DNA from: Bacillota bacterium
Lineage (GTDB): Bacteria; Bacillota; Clostridia; Tissierellales; Sedimentibacteraceae
Direction of reading: 5' to 3'
NCBI GenBank assembly: GCA_023453025.1
Contig: JAEXUD010000008.1
Span: forward strand, 191,190 to 255,189
DNA length: 64,000 bases
In this document: positions 25,872 through 35,694 of the stretch, piece by piece
Position numbering within the stretch: position 1 is the stretch's first letter
How the letters are laid out: each line of letters opens with the position of its first letter
Position numbers and translations under genes: made by a program
The notes under the pieces: generated by a model
Databases searched by the model: none
Seen by the model: the letters and a program-made list of their open reading frames with translations, nothing else
Told to the model about the DNA's origin: nothing

Positions 25872-27539
25872 ATGAAATATAATTTTGATAATGTAATCGA
25901 CAGAAGAAATACATATGCTGTAAAATACGATGAAAGAATAAAAAGCTTCGGAACTGATGATGTGATTCCGTTATGGATTGCCGATATGGATTTTGAAACC
26001 GCACAACCTGTTATAGAGGCTGTGAAAAAGAGAGCACAGCACGGGATATATGGTTATGTTTCTAAGCCTGATTCATACTTCCAGGCATTTTGCGACTGGC
26101 AGAAAAAAAGAAACAACTGGAGCATTAACAAGGATTTAGTAAGCTTCAGCCCCGGAGTAGTACCCTCATTATCAGTAATAGTCAGGGAATTTACCGGAGA
26201 CGGCGATAAAATATTGATTCAGACTCCTGTTTATCCGGAATTTTATGATGTAATCGAAGCATGGGGCAGGACTGTGTTGGAAAATCAATTGCTTGAAAAT
26301 AATGGAGTTTATTCAGTTGACTTTGAGGATTTTGAGGAAAAACTTAAGCAAGGACCGAAGCTTTTCATTTTATGCAACCCGCAAAATCCGGTGGGCAGAG
26401 TATGGTCAAGGGATGAGCTTACCAGAATTACAAATTTATGCCTTAAGTACAATGTCCTTATTGCCTCTGATGAAATACATGCAGACTTGATGCTTTGGGG
26501 CAATAAACACATTCCAACCGCAGCAATATCTGAGGAAATAAGCAGCATTACAATAACCTGTACTTCATGCTCAAAGACGTTTAACCTGGCAGGACTTCAG
26601 GCATCCTATGCTGTTTTTCCTGATAAAAATTCAAAAGACAGGTTCGACAGATTCTGGAGAAATCTGGAGATTCACCGAAACAATTGTTTCAGCCTTGTTG
26701 CACTGGAAACAGCCTACCGAGAGGGAGAGGAGTGGCTTAGCCAACTGATTCCCTACCTGGAAGGAAATATTAAATATGTCAGGAATTACTGCAAAAATTA
26801 TATTCCGCAAATAAAACCATCCAAGCCTGAAAGCACATACCTGGTATGGCTGGACTGCAGGGAACTTGGATTAAACAACGAGGAATTGAATGATTTTATG
26901 ATTAATAAAGCTTACATCGGCCTGAATCAGGGGAAAAATTTCTGCAGAAGCCTTTCCGGATATATGCGCATGAATATTGCATGCCCCCGTTCAATACTGG
27001 AAAAAGCGATGAAGCAGCTTGAAGAAGCAGTCAGCAATTTGAATATAATAAACAGGATTTCAATTACCAATGCGATTCTTGAAGATTTAGACGATATTGC
27101 AGAATTAGAAGCAAAATGCTTTCCGCCTGCTGAAGCAGCGACGAAAGAATCATTTAAAAGAAGGATACAAAGATTTCCTGAAAGCTTTTTTACAGCTAAG
27201 TTTGACGGAAAAATAATCGGTGTAGTAAATGGGTGCATAACAAACAGTGATACTCTTTATGATGCAATGTATCATGATGATAATGAACATGTCAGTGACG
27301 GTAAGCACCAGACTGTTTTCGGATTATTGGTTCATCCGGATTACCAAAGAAAAGGAATTGCTGCTCTTTTATTAAACCACATGATTGCTGTTTCAAAGAG
27401 AAGAGGAAAGAAAGCTGTAATTCTCACATGCAAAGACAAATTGATTCATTATTACGAGAAATTTGGATTTGTTAACAAGGGTGTATCTGAATCAAGCCAC
27501 GGCGGGGCTGTTTGGTATAATATGCGTTTGGAATTATAA
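25872..27539 (+). CDS. fusion: PatB/MalY-type PLP aminotransferase or C-S lyase + GNAT acetyltransferase
   Basis: 555 residues. Residues 1 to about 385 are a fold-I PLP enzyme of the MalY/PatB (cystathionine beta-lyase-like) type: IPLWIADMDFETAQPV, YGYVSKPDSY, CNPQNPVGRVW, SDEIHADL and PLP Lys235 in CSKTFNLAG. Residues about 396-555 are a complete GNAT domain (AELEAKCFPPAEAATKESF, then VFGLLVHPDYQRKGIAALLL, the acetyl-CoA loop) resembling small arylalkylamine-type acetyltransferases. The two activities in one chain suggest that an amine or thiol handled by the first domain is acetylated by the second. GAAAGGGA precedes the ATG. A sigma-54 promoter and the adjacent activator imply conditional expression. 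Confidence 0.85.
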   Translation: MKYNFDNVIDRRNTYAVKYDERIKSFGTDDVIPLWIADMDFETAQPVIEAVKKRAQHGIYGYVSKPDSYFQAFCDWQKKRNNWSINKDLVSFSPGVVPSLSVIVREFTGDGDKILIQTPVYPEFYDVIEAWGRTVLENQLLENNGVYSVDFEDFEEKLKQGPKLFILCNPQNPVGRVWSRDELTRITNLCLKYNVLIASDEIHADLMLWGNKHIPTAAISEEISSITITCTSCSKTFNLAGLQASYAVFPDKNSKDRFDRFWRNLEIHRNNCFSLVALETAYREGEEWLSQLIPYLEGNIKYVRNYCKNYIPQIKPSKPESTYLVWLDCRELGLNNEELNDFMINKAYIGLNQGKNFCRSLSGYMRMNIACPRSILEKAMKQLEEAVSNLNIINRISITNAILEDLDDIAELEAKCFPPAEAATKESFKRRIQRFPESFFTAKFDGKIIGVVNGCITNSDTLYDAMYHDDNEHVSDGKHQTVFGLLVHPDYQRKGIAALLLNHMIAVSKRRGKKAVILTCKDKLIHYYEKFGFVNKGVSESSHGGAVWYNMRLEL

Positions 27540-27560
27540 AGCATAATGTAATACAACATT

Positions 27561-27597
27561 AAAAAAAGTCTGAACGGCACTTATACAGTGTCGTTCT
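27561..27597. terminator. bidirectional terminator between convergent genes
   Basis: Stem GAACGGCAC (27572-27580) / GTGTCGTTC (27588-27596); on the minus strand it is followed by AGACTTTTTTT, a good U-run for the transglutaminase gene. Confidence 0.8.
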
Positions 27598-27602
27598 GCT
27601 AT

Positions 27603-28958
27603 TTATAATCTTTTCATTTCAATCAGTTCATATTTTGCTCTGAACTCTTCTCTTCTTATTTCCTTGTCTTCGTATTCGCATTCTCCCACCTGGTTGTCGT
27701 ATGGGTCATGCCGCCAATATTTTTTCGGCGGTTCAAATTCATGCTGGAATTTTGAATTTGCAACCATTCTGAATGGGTCCAGATTTCCAAAATAGAAATC
27801 CCATTTTTCCGGGTTGCCTGCCCGGTAAGCTCCTCCTCCAAATGATGGGTCTGCAAATAACCAGCCAAACGGCTCAATATAGAATTGTGCCCAGTCGTGA
27901 GGTCCTACATGGTATGGTGTAACTGCAAGACCGGACTGCCATCTGGCAGGAATTCCGGCATATCTGCACAATGTTATGAACAACAGTGCCTGTACTCCGC
28001 AGTCGCCCTTTAGATTAAGTGCGCAGTATTCCGGAATATTTATAATTGTTGAATATGCTCTCATGTATGAATATCTGATATTTTGAGTTATATAATCATA
28101 TATTCTTCTTGCCTTTACCAATGGATTAGTTTCATCTTTTATTATTTCATTTGCCAGTTCCTTGATGTATGGTGTAAACATAATGTGAGGCTCTGATTCT
28201 TCAGTATCAAATGACGGCTGTTCGTTTGAAACGAAAGAAGGATCGGGATTATTGTAATTCAAATGACTTTCATAGGAATACTCAACAGTAAAATCTTGAT
28301 TTTCTTCTGATATTGTTTCAAAAAATGCAGTCCTGCTCGGAAAATTCTCACCAGAAATATATTTTGCTTCCGGGGATGTTTTTAATATTTTTATGCCCGA
28401 CTGCTGGCAGTTGACAGGCAGAGGCAGGTAGACCCGTATCTTTTCTCCTCTTCTTACTGCTTCATCCTTTAATTTTAATGATGCTTTTATATGTATAAAG
28501 TATGAAACACATCCTTTTTCTTTAATTTCTTTTATATTTGCATTTAAGAAATTTCCTCTTTTGTCATCCTCTGTTTCCCTGTTTATTAATCTTGCTTCCA
28601 GGTCTGTCCTTGTTTTTATTAATGAGCCAAAGAAGCTTTCGTTGAAATGAACCTTCCCGTTAACCAAAATCCAGTCTGCCTGGCCGTCTTCCTGAAGTTC
28701 TGTAAGTTCTTCCCTTGTAAAATTTTTTATGTTATCCTGCATTTTCTTGAGTGCCTGCTCAAAGGTATACGGATATTCTCCCTCTAATGTTTTAAGTATT
28801 TCTTTTTCTAATTCCAGCCTCTTTCTCATGGCTGCCGGCATTTGCTTTTTAAGGCGCAAGTCGATTAACTTTTGTGCTCCTTCAAAATTTCCGTTGTACT
28901 TCAGTTTCAGAATGTCCTCCGGCAGATTTATCTTTAAATATTTCAAATTCTCTAACAT
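27603..28958 (-). CDS. transglutaminase-like domain protein
   Basis: 451 residues with no signal peptide. The C-terminal half carries the transglutaminase/protease-like triad: Cys in LKGDCGVQALLFITLCRYAGIPARW, His in VGPHDWAQFYIEPFGW and Asp in LFADPSFGGG. The N-terminal ~200 residues are charged and helical (LKLKYNGNFEGAQKLIDLRLKKQ). Cytoplasmic members of this kind are thought to be peptidases or transferases; the substrate is unknown. Monocistronic-looking, with a terminator after it. Confidence 0.82.
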   Translation of the reverse strand: MLENLKYLKINLPEDILKLKYNGNFEGAQKLIDLRLKKQMPAAMRKRLELEKEILKTLEGEYPYTFEQALKKMQDNIKNFTREELTELQEDGQADWILVNGKVHFNESFFGSLIKTRTDLEARLINRETEDDKRGNFLNANIKEIKEKGCVSYFIHIKASLKLKDEAVRRGEKIRVYLPLPVNCQQSGIKILKTSPEAKYISGENFPSRTAFFETISEENQDFTVEYSYESHLNYNNPDPSFVSNEQPSFDTEESEPHIMFTPYIKELANEIIKDETNPLVKARRIYDYITQNIRYSYMRAYSTIINIPEYCALNLKGDCGVQALLFITLCRYAGIPARWQSGLAVTPYHVGPHDWAQFYIEPFGWLFADPSFGGGAYRAGNPEKWDFYFGNLDPFRMVANSKFQHEFEPPKKYWRHDPYDNQVGECEYEDKEIRREEFRAKYELIEMKRL

Positions 28959-28987
28959 TTTTGCCCCCCTATATCAAATTTATATCA

Positions 28988-29014
28988 GATCCTTCGCTTA
29001 TGCTCAGGATAACA
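28988..29014. repeat. partial copy of the bipartite palindromic repeat family
   Basis: GATCCTTCGCTTATGCTCAG then GATAACA corresponds to the right half of the 8776-8855 element (GATTCTTCGGGCAAACCCGA then GAATGACA): same ends, same length, variable centre. The left half is absent. It lies between the glycerate kinase stop and the transglutaminase start. Confidence 0.5.
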
Positions 29015-29027
29015 GCTAACAGTGTTA

Positions 29028-30161
29028 TTATTTTATACTTTTTATGAGTCTTAATATGTTATCAATTGTTGCTTCCATATTTTCATTGCTTTTTAACCTG
29101 CTTATATGAAAGTCCTGCGGAAGCCTGTTAATTGTGAAAACTGAAGTTACTCCCATATCATATGCTTCCTGTGTATTCTCTTCTGCTCCTCCGGCAATTA
29201 CGGTTACAGGAACATTTTTCTTTTTGGCCCTTCTCGCAACTCCGATTACAACTTTTCCGCGCAAACTTTGAGTATCCAGCTTGCCTTCACCTGTAAATAT
29301 CATGTCTGCATCGGAAATTATTTCATCAAAGTTAACCGTGTCAAGAACTGTTTCAATACCCATTTGAAGTCTGGAATTAAAGAATGCCATCATTCCTGCA
29401 CCCATGGCTCCTGCTGCTCCGCCTCCCGGCACATCTTTTAAATCAATACCTAAGTTATTTTTAATAACCTTGCAAAGATTAATCAAGCCGTCATCAAGCT
29501 CTTTAACCATTTGAGTATCAGCTCCCTTTTGAGGGCCGAAAATATATGCAGCACCGGCTTCGCCGTACATTGGATTGTCTATATCACACATGGTTATTAT
29601 TTCAACATTCTTAATCAATTCAGATTGCTGTGTCAAATCTATTTTCGCAATATCTTTTAATGTGCCTCCCACGGGAATAAATTCATATCCGTCCTTATCA
29701 TAGAACTTTACCCCCGTTGCTGCTGCAGCACCGCAGCCTCCGTCATTTGTTGAGGAACCTCCAAGACCGACTATAATTTTTTTGCAGCCTTTATCTGCCG
29801 CAGATAAAATCAGCTGTCCCACCCCATAGGTTGTTGTTTTTTTAGGATTTTTCCTGTCTTCTACCAGCGGAAGTCCTGCACAGCCTGCCATTTCTATCAC
29901 TGCCGTCTCTTTATCACTTAATATGCCATAGAAAGATTCCATTTCTTCAAAATATGGATTTTTAACTATTTCAAAAATCTTTTCTCCTCCTGATGCTTCC
30001 AAAAAGCAATCAACACTTCCTTCTCCGCCGTCTGCAACAGGTATAGAAACAACATGACATTGAGGAAAGTGGTAGTTTACTGATTTTTCAATAATCTTAC
30101 AAACTTCCTTTGAGCTTAATGTTCCTTTGAATGAATCCGGAATTAATACTGTTTTTTTCAT
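29028..30161 (-). CDS. glycerate kinase (GlxK/GarK family)
   Basis: 377 residues from the ATG at 30161 with AGGGGG just upstream; an earlier in-frame start lacks a site. MKKTVLIPDSFKGTLSSKEV, PVADGGEGSVDCF, GLGGSSTNDGGCGAAAATG and the C-terminal FTGEGKLDTQSLRGKVVIGVA are the hallmarks of type II glycerate kinases, which phosphorylate D-glycerate with ATP. Follows murA on the same strand with a hairpin between. Confidence 0.93.
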   Translation of the reverse strand: MKKTVLIPDSFKGTLSSKEVCKIIEKSVNYHFPQCHVVSIPVADGGEGSVDCFLEASGGEKIFEIVKNPYFEEMESFYGILSDKETAVIEMAGCAGLPLVEDRKNPKKTTTYGVGQLILSAADKGCKKIIVGLGGSSTNDGGCGAAAATGVKFYDKDGYEFIPVGGTLKDIAKIDLTQQSELIKNVEIITMCDIDNPMYGEAGAAYIFGPQKGADTQMVKELDDGLINLCKVIKNNLGIDLKDVPGGGAAGAMGAGMMAFFNSRLQMGIETVLDTVNFDEIISDADMIFTGEGKLDTQSLRGKVVIGVARRAKKKNVPVTVIAGGAEENTQEAYDMGVTSVFTINRLPQDFHISRLKSNENMEATIDNILRLIKSIK

Positions 30162-30187
30162 GTGACCCCCTTTAAAGATATTCAAAC

Positions 30188-30208
30188 GGGAGGGTTTGAG
30201 ACCCTCCC
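30188..30208 (-). terminator. hairpin between murA and the glycerate kinase gene
   Basis: Perfect stem GGGAGGGT (30188-30195) / ACCCTCCC (30201-30208), 5-base loop. Only a weak U-run follows on the minus strand, so it may be an attenuator or partial terminator. Confidence 0.55.
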
Positions 30209-30240
30209 CAATTATGATATTCGCTTATTTTAATATTGCT

Positions 30241-31506
30241 TTATTCTTCATCTTTGACTCTTTTTATTTTCGCACCCAGATTCATAAACTTGTTTTCAAT
30301 ATGCTCATAGCCTCTGTCTATGTGCTGGATATCTGTAACTTCGGTCAGACCGTCTGCAATAAGCCCCGCAATTATTAAAGCCGCACCTGCTCTCAGATCG
30401 GTGGCTTGTACCACCGTTCCCTTCAATACAGGGTTTCCTGTTATATTTGCCTGCTTCATAGTGAATTCTATACTTGCACCCATCTTCTTGATTTCATTCA
30501 CATACTTGAACCGATCCTCGGATACCCCTTCTACTACCAGGCTGTCTCCTTTTATGGAGGAAAGAAGCACTGTCATAGGCTGCTGCAAATCTGTAGGGAA
30601 TCCAGGATATGGTAATGTTTTAATGTTAACAGGAGTTAAATCTCTCTGATAAAATATTCTCATAGAATCACCGTATTCTTCAATGCCTACTCCCATTTCT
30701 TTCAGCTTTGCAGTAACAGGCTCCATATGCTTTGGAATAATATCATCTATTATAATATCCCCTTTGGTTGCCGCAGCAGCAATCATATATGTTCCTGCTT
30801 CTATCTGGTCAGGAATAACTCTGTATGTGCATCCGGTTAATTCCTTTACCCCGTTTATTCTGATTACATCGGTCCCTGCTCCCTTTATATCTGCTCCCAT
30901 GGAATTCAAAAAATTAGCCGTATCAACTATGTGAGGCTCCTTCGCAGCATTTTCAATAATTGTTTTGCCTTCTGCATATACTGCCGCAAGCATTATATTA
31001 ATAGTTGCCCCGACACTTACCACATCAAGGTAAATTTTATTTCCCACCAATTTGTCAGCCTGGACATTGACTCTGCCTTCAGGTGTAATTTCAACTTTGG
31101 CTCCCAATGCTTCAAATCCTTTTATATGCTGGTCTATTGGTCTGTTTCCTATGTCGCATCCGCCGGGCAGCAACGATGATGCTTTCTTAAATCTTCCAAG
31201 CCCTGCTCCAAGTAAATAATAAGAAGCTCTCATTTTTTTAGATAATCCATTTTTTAAATAGCACTCTTTTACGTTAAAAGCATCTACAGAAATTGATGTA
31301 TCATCAAGATATTTCGTTTCTGCTCCCAATTCAGATAATATTTCCATAAATACATTTACATCTTCAATTTTAGGAACATTTTGAATAATACATTTTCCCG
31401 GGCACAGCAGAGTTGCTGGAATTATTGCAACAGCCGCATTTTTGAATCCCCCTATATTTACCTTGCCTTTTAATCTTGTTCCACCCTCTATAACAAACTT
31501 AGACAT
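30241..31506 (-). CDS. murA: UDP-N-acetylglucosamine 1-carboxyvinyltransferase
   Basis: 421 residues; adds enolpyruvate to UDP-GlcNAc, the first committed step of peptidoglycan synthesis, in the cytoplasm. Conserved Lys22 in GFKNAAVA and the PEP-binding catalytic Cys117 in LLPGGCDIGNRPIDQH are present, so a fosfomycin-sensitive Cys form is expected. I start at the ATG at 31506 (GAGGA seven bases upstream) rather than at a TTG two codons earlier. Lies downstream of the walRK-yycHI operon with a 130-base A+T-rich gap. Confidence 0.94.
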   Translation of the reverse strand: MSKFVIEGGTRLKGKVNIGGFKNAAVAIIPATLLCPGKCIIQNVPKIEDVNVFMEILSELGAETKYLDDTSISVDAFNVKECYLKNGLSKKMRASYYLLGAGLGRFKKASSLLPGGCDIGNRPIDQHIKGFEALGAKVEITPEGRVNVQADKLVGNKIYLDVVSVGATINIMLAAVYAEGKTIIENAAKEPHIVDTANFLNSMGADIKGAGTDVIRINGVKELTGCTYRVIPDQIEAGTYMIAAAATKGDIIIDDIIPKHMEPVTAKLKEMGVGIEEYGDSMRIFYQRDLTPVNIKTLPYPGFPTDLQQPMTVLLSSIKGDSLVVEGVSEDRFKYVNEIKKMGASIEFTMKQANITGNPVLKGTVVQATDLRAGAALIIAGLIADGLTEVTDIQHIDRGYEHIENKFMNLGAKIKRVKDEE

Positions 31507-31639
31507 AAACAATTCCTCAATTCTTCTTTATTAAGTATACAATTAAAATCCGCTGTTGGATATAAATCAATTTCCTATTATAATATTTTCATCATATAAT
31601 AATATAATAATATTTACATATTTTCAATAAAAAATAATG

Positions 31640-32488
31640 TTAATCCATATTATATGTATTAATATCCGACAAATGTTTTTGAGTTCCATCACTAAAAATA
31701 ACTTTCCACACAGGATATGAATTTATTCCTGAAATGTACTTCCAATTCTCATCTTCCACACTATAAAATGTCATTTCTATGTCAATAATTTCCTTGTTTT
31801 CTATATCTTCAAAGGATAGCAGTTTTGGCAAAGCTTCGCCTGCAGAAAATGTGCGGGTTCTTTCAGCCGTTTCTTTTACCGAAATGATATTTTGCATTTC
31901 AAATTTATAAATTCCTTCTTTATCAAAATAAAATTTCATGTATGAGTTATCCATGCTGTAGTTGTCATATTTTTTGGTATACACAGCAAAAGATTCAGAA
32001 TCGGAAATATGTCTGTAATCTTCATAATATCCGGTTGCATCAATTTTCTTGTCGTCAATAAATTGTTTTATAACTTCATCCACAGCTTCTATATCTATGA
32101 CTTCTCCCGAAGTTTTTTCTCTGATTGTATAATGAAGTTTTTTACCTGCTGTAATTTCCAGAATCTCACCTTTATGATTGCTGTAAAGAGTCACATCCTC
32201 TACAGGATCAACTCCGGGCCCTAAAAAGCGGCTGAGCAAATCATTGTTGATGTTTATAATTTCATATTCTGTGTCCAAGGTCGGCAGCATATAGGTTTCT
32301 TCAGGTAATTCACTGCTGATTATGATATTTTTTTCTTTTAAAATATTTTCGACGCTTTCAATAAACTCTGAATCAGACACTACATCATATTCATCAGAAA
32401 AAATATCTTTATATGAAGATGTAAATAAAAAAATATTCAAAATAATAAACGCTATAATCAATATTGTACTTGTTTTATTCCAATCCAT
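31640..32488 (-). CDS. yycI: YycI-type regulator of WalK
   Basis: 282 residues. MDWNKTSTILIIAFIILNIFLF, a single N-terminal membrane anchor, is the classic start of YycI; the remainder is extracytoplasmic with the YycH/YycI-like two-domain fold (VIDIEAVDEVIKQFIDDKKI and a final WKVIFSDGTQKHLSDI). It modulates WalK through membrane contacts with YycH. It is 12 bases after yycH and is the last gene of the walR-walK-yycH-yycI operon. Confidence 0.85.
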   Translation of the reverse strand: MDWNKTSTILIIAFIILNIFLFTSSYKDIFSDEYDVVSDSEFIESVENILKEKNIIISSELPEETYMLPTLDTEYEIININNDLLSRFLGPGVDPVEDVTLYSNHKGEILEITAGKKLHYTIREKTSGEVIDIEAVDEVIKQFIDDKKIDATGYYEDYRHISDSESFAVYTKKYDNYSMDNSYMKFYFDKEGIYKFEMQNIISVKETAERTRTFSAGEALPKLLSFEDIENKEIIDIEMTFYSVEDENWKYISGINSYPVWKVIFSDGTQKHLSDINTYNMD

Positions 32489-32500
32489 ATCTAACCGTTC

Positions 32501-33889
32501 CTACTGCCATTCTTCTATTAATGCCCCTGAAATGGCATTAAATATATAGCTTTTTTCTCCTGTTTCTATGACCCATACAACCCTCAGCAGCTGTTCTCTT
32601 GAAATTCTTGACAAATCAAAGTATCCCAGATATATGTTTGATATGTCTTCAAGCATTTCCTGCTTCAAAGGCTTGAGCTGAGAAATCTCGTCCTGACCCA
32701 GAATGTCTGATTCACTGTCTAAATTCCTCATTATTACATCAACCGCCGGAAGTATTTGAACATCATTCATTTTGTTCATCTGTGACTCATCTATAATTCT
32801 TATGAATCTTTTGTATGATATTACATTATTGTCAACCACATCTATTTGCAAGGCTGAATTTTCTCTTACCCTGCTGAATAAAATCGGTCTTTCTTTAATT
32901 TTGTACGAGAATGTGTACCTGTAACCAAAATTACCATCATACTCAACGCTTTCAATATTGCTTAAATATCCGTCCTCAGGAAAACCAAGAAATTCTTCAG
33001 TAAAATTAACCGCTGTTACCAAGCTTTCATATACATCTGATGAACTTCCCATTTCTTCTGTTGTATCGTAAAAGTCAAGCAATCCTTCGGAATTTATTTT
33101 AAGTATTTTTTCTGTTCTGTACATATAGACCAGGTTTCCGCTGACTTCGACGGATTTTCTCACATAATCATAATTGTTTTTGAAATAATTTTTTGCTATT
33201 TTATTTATTGTTTCAGTATCGAACACATCCAGCTCAGACCTTACAAACACAGGATTCAGTGCAGTTTTTTCCTGAGGTATCGGAACCTGGATGGTTTTAT
33301 CACCAATCTTTTGATTAAATGCATATTGAGTTTTACCGTTGAAGTCATACTGCTTCACTATATTGACAATTTCTTGGGCATCAATGAGATCATCTTCAAT
33401 TTTTATAGTGTTTTCTCCATTGTATATATAAATTGCATTTGTGTTATCTAAATCAATAATTATATTTTTAATACTTTTAATTCTCGTTTTAATTTCATTA
33501 TTATTAATTTTCATGTGTGCTGTGAATATTTCCACAGGAATGTTTACGGTAAAATCAAACTTTAAATATTGTGAAGGAAATGCTGCTGATTCATTAATAC
33601 TGCTGTTATTAAAGCGTTCAAAAGCATCATTAATTATATAAACAGCCATACCCCATAAATTCTGCTCATCTGAATAAGATATTGTATAATTATCCTTATA
33701 TTTAATTACATTCTTTATTGGTTTTACTACATTCCATATATCAGCAGCCACTACATTCTGGTTATTGTTACCATGCTCTGACCTATATTCCAAAAAACTA
33801 GGCAATTTAAGCCAGACGCTGCTGCTTAAATAAATGCAGACAAATACCATTACAACTAATATAATGTTTTTAATTTTAACCTGTTTCAT
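32501..33889 (-). CDS. yycH: YycH-type regulator of WalK
   Basis: 462 residues: a single N-terminal membrane segment (IILVVMVFVCIYLSSSVWL) followed by a large extracytoplasmic domain. The family is poorly conserved in sequence; the call rests on this layout, on the recognisable segment GYLSNIESVEYDGNFGYRYTF and on its place between walK and yycI. Partner: WalK and YycI at the membrane. Nine bases separate it from walK. Confidence 0.85.
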   Translation of the reverse strand: MKQVKIKNIILVVMVFVCIYLSSSVWLKLPSFLEYRSEHGNNNQNVVAADIWNVVKPIKNVIKYKDNYTISYSDEQNLWGMAVYIINDAFERFNNSSINESAAFPSQYLKFDFTVNIPVEIFTAHMKINNNEIKTRIKSIKNIIIDLDNTNAIYIYNGENTIKIEDDLIDAQEIVNIVKQYDFNGKTQYAFNQKIGDKTIQVPIPQEKTALNPVFVRSELDVFDTETINKIAKNYFKNNYDYVRKSVEVSGNLVYMYRTEKILKINSEGLLDFYDTTEEMGSSSDVYESLVTAVNFTEEFLGFPEDGYLSNIESVEYDGNFGYRYTFSYKIKERPILFSRVRENSALQIDVVDNNVISYKRFIRIIDESQMNKMNDVQILPAVDVIMRNLDSESDILGQDEISQLKPLKQEMLEDISNIYLGYFDLSRISREQLLRVVWVIETGEKSYIFNAISGALIEEWQ

Positions 33890-33898
33890 GTATACCTC

Positions 33899-35689
33899 TT
33901 AATTGAACTCAGGAATTGTAATTATAATCTCAGTTCCTTTATTTAATTGACTGTTTATGGATAATGATGAATCATGGGCTTCAGCTATCTGCTTTGCTAT
34001 TGAAAGACCAAGACCTGTTCCTCCCAGCTCTCTTGCTCTTGCCTTATCCACGCGGTAGAATCTCTCAAATACCCTTGGTTGATCCTCTTTAGGAATACCA
34101 ATGCCGTCATCCCTTATAGCAATATTGACTTTGCCATTTTCTCTGAATGCATCAATCCATACATTTCCGTTTTCCGGCGTATACTTAACTGCATTTCCTG
34201 CTATGTTTAAAAGTATCTGCTCAAAACCGTCCCTGTCAAACAATACATTCATATCAGATGAAATTAAGCCTACATGCATCGTTATATTTTTATTCTTAGC
34301 CTGAATCGACAGCTTCTTTGCTGTTTGATTAACCATTTCATTTATATTTAGTTTATCCTTTTTCCATTTTGTTTGTTCGTAATCCATTCTTGACAATCTT
34401 AACAGGTCACTGACTAATCTCGACATTCTGTCGCTTTCCGAATTTATAACGTTTAAGAAATCTTCGGCAATTTGTTTTTCCTCAAGCGCTCCGTCAAGCA
34501 GGGTTTCAGCGTAGCTTTTGATTGTTGTAATAGGAGTTTTTAATTCATGGGACACATTGGCAACAAATTCTCTTTGAAGCTTATCAATTTTATATTGCTC
34601 TGTAATATTTTTAAAAACAATAATTACACCTCCTATTTCATTTTCATTGTTCATGAACGGTGCATAGTCTACAAGATATGTTTCGTCATTTTGCTCTAAA
34701 ATATCGGTGCCATGATAATCTTTTGACTTTAATTTTGACAGAAGCATGCTATCTTTTATATTTACAACCACATCATCATATTTTTCCTCTTCATTGGTGA
34801 GTAACAGCAAATTTTTTGCAACAGGATTGGCATGAATTATGTTACCATTTATATCAACAGTTAATACACCATCTGCCATATATTTAAATGTAGTTTCCAT
34901 TTTGCTTTTTTCCTGCTGCAGGCTTGACATGGATTTTTTAAGCTGATCAATAAGGAAATTAAACATAGTTCCCAGCTGGCCGATCTCATCATTTGATTTA
35001 ACATTTACCTTTTGATCAAAATCCCCCTGTGACATTTGCTTTGCTTTAAAGGTCAGTTCCTTGATTGGTCCTGTAATGCTGGATGATAAAATCAGACCTA
35101 AAAAAATGGTCAACGTCAATGCTAAAATTGTTGCCTGAGTCATTATTTCCTTTGATTCGTTTACTGTTTCGTATATATACTCAATATTGTTGGAAAGATA
35201 TATATATCCCTCAATATTCCCGTCAGTTCTAACAGGGTAAGACATGTGATACAAAAATGTAGGATATTCTGTACCTTCAAATTGATCCGGCGGTGCAATA
35301 TGCTCTACGTTTCCATCAATTGATTTAGTGAAAATATAATTGTTTATATGTGTTGTGCTAAATGCGCTTTGCCCTATTAAATCTTCCGCGCTTCCCGCTA
35401 TTATAGTTTTTTTCTGGTCGTTTAAGATAATATAGATATTTTCATTGTACCCTATTTGTATGCTGTTTATATATTGCCGAATTTCCTCTATATTTTCATT
35501 CCATTCTTTTGCCTCAAGAGCTTCTGAGGAATGTATAATAGACTGTATCCTTTTCTCCATATTTTTCTTGTTCATTTCAAGCTGAATATCTTCAAGCTGA
35601 CCAACTATATATATTCCTACAATGGACATTGCAAGAAAAACAAGCAAAAAATAAATCAGTATAAATCTCCATCTAATACTTTTAAACAT
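33899..35689 (-). CDS. walK: cell-wall sensor histidine kinase WalK
   Basis: 596 residues: membrane segments near 10-30 and 180-205 flanking an extracytoplasmic sensor domain, HAMP (about 205-257), PAS (about 265-360), HisKA with phospho-acceptor His in FVANVSHELKTPITTIKSY, and HATPase_c with LLNIAGNAVKYTPENGNV and GTGLGLSIAKQIA. Complete domain plan of WalK/VicK, the essential kinase that monitors cell-wall synthesis in Firmicutes. Six bases after walR. Confidence 0.93.
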   Translation of the reverse strand: MFKSIRWRFILIYFLLVFLAMSIVGIYIVGQLEDIQLEMNKKNMEKRIQSIIHSSEALEAKEWNENIEEIRQYINSIQIGYNENIYIILNDQKKTIIAGSAEDLIGQSAFSTTHINNYIFTKSIDGNVEHIAPPDQFEGTEYPTFLYHMSYPVRTDGNIEGYIYLSNNIEYIYETVNESKEIMTQATILALTLTIFLGLILSSSITGPIKELTFKAKQMSQGDFDQKVNVKSNDEIGQLGTMFNFLIDQLKKSMSSLQQEKSKMETTFKYMADGVLTVDINGNIIHANPVAKNLLLLTNEEEKYDDVVVNIKDSMLLSKLKSKDYHGTDILEQNDETYLVDYAPFMNNENEIGGVIIVFKNITEQYKIDKLQREFVANVSHELKTPITTIKSYAETLLDGALEEKQIAEDFLNVINSESDRMSRLVSDLLRLSRMDYEQTKWKKDKLNINEMVNQTAKKLSIQAKNKNITMHVGLISSDMNVLFDRDGFEQILLNIAGNAVKYTPENGNVWIDAFRENGKVNIAIRDDGIGIPKEDQPRVFERFYRVDKARARELGGTGLGLSIAKQIAEAHDSSLSINSQLNKGTEIIITIPEFN

Positions 35690-35694
35690 GCTCT

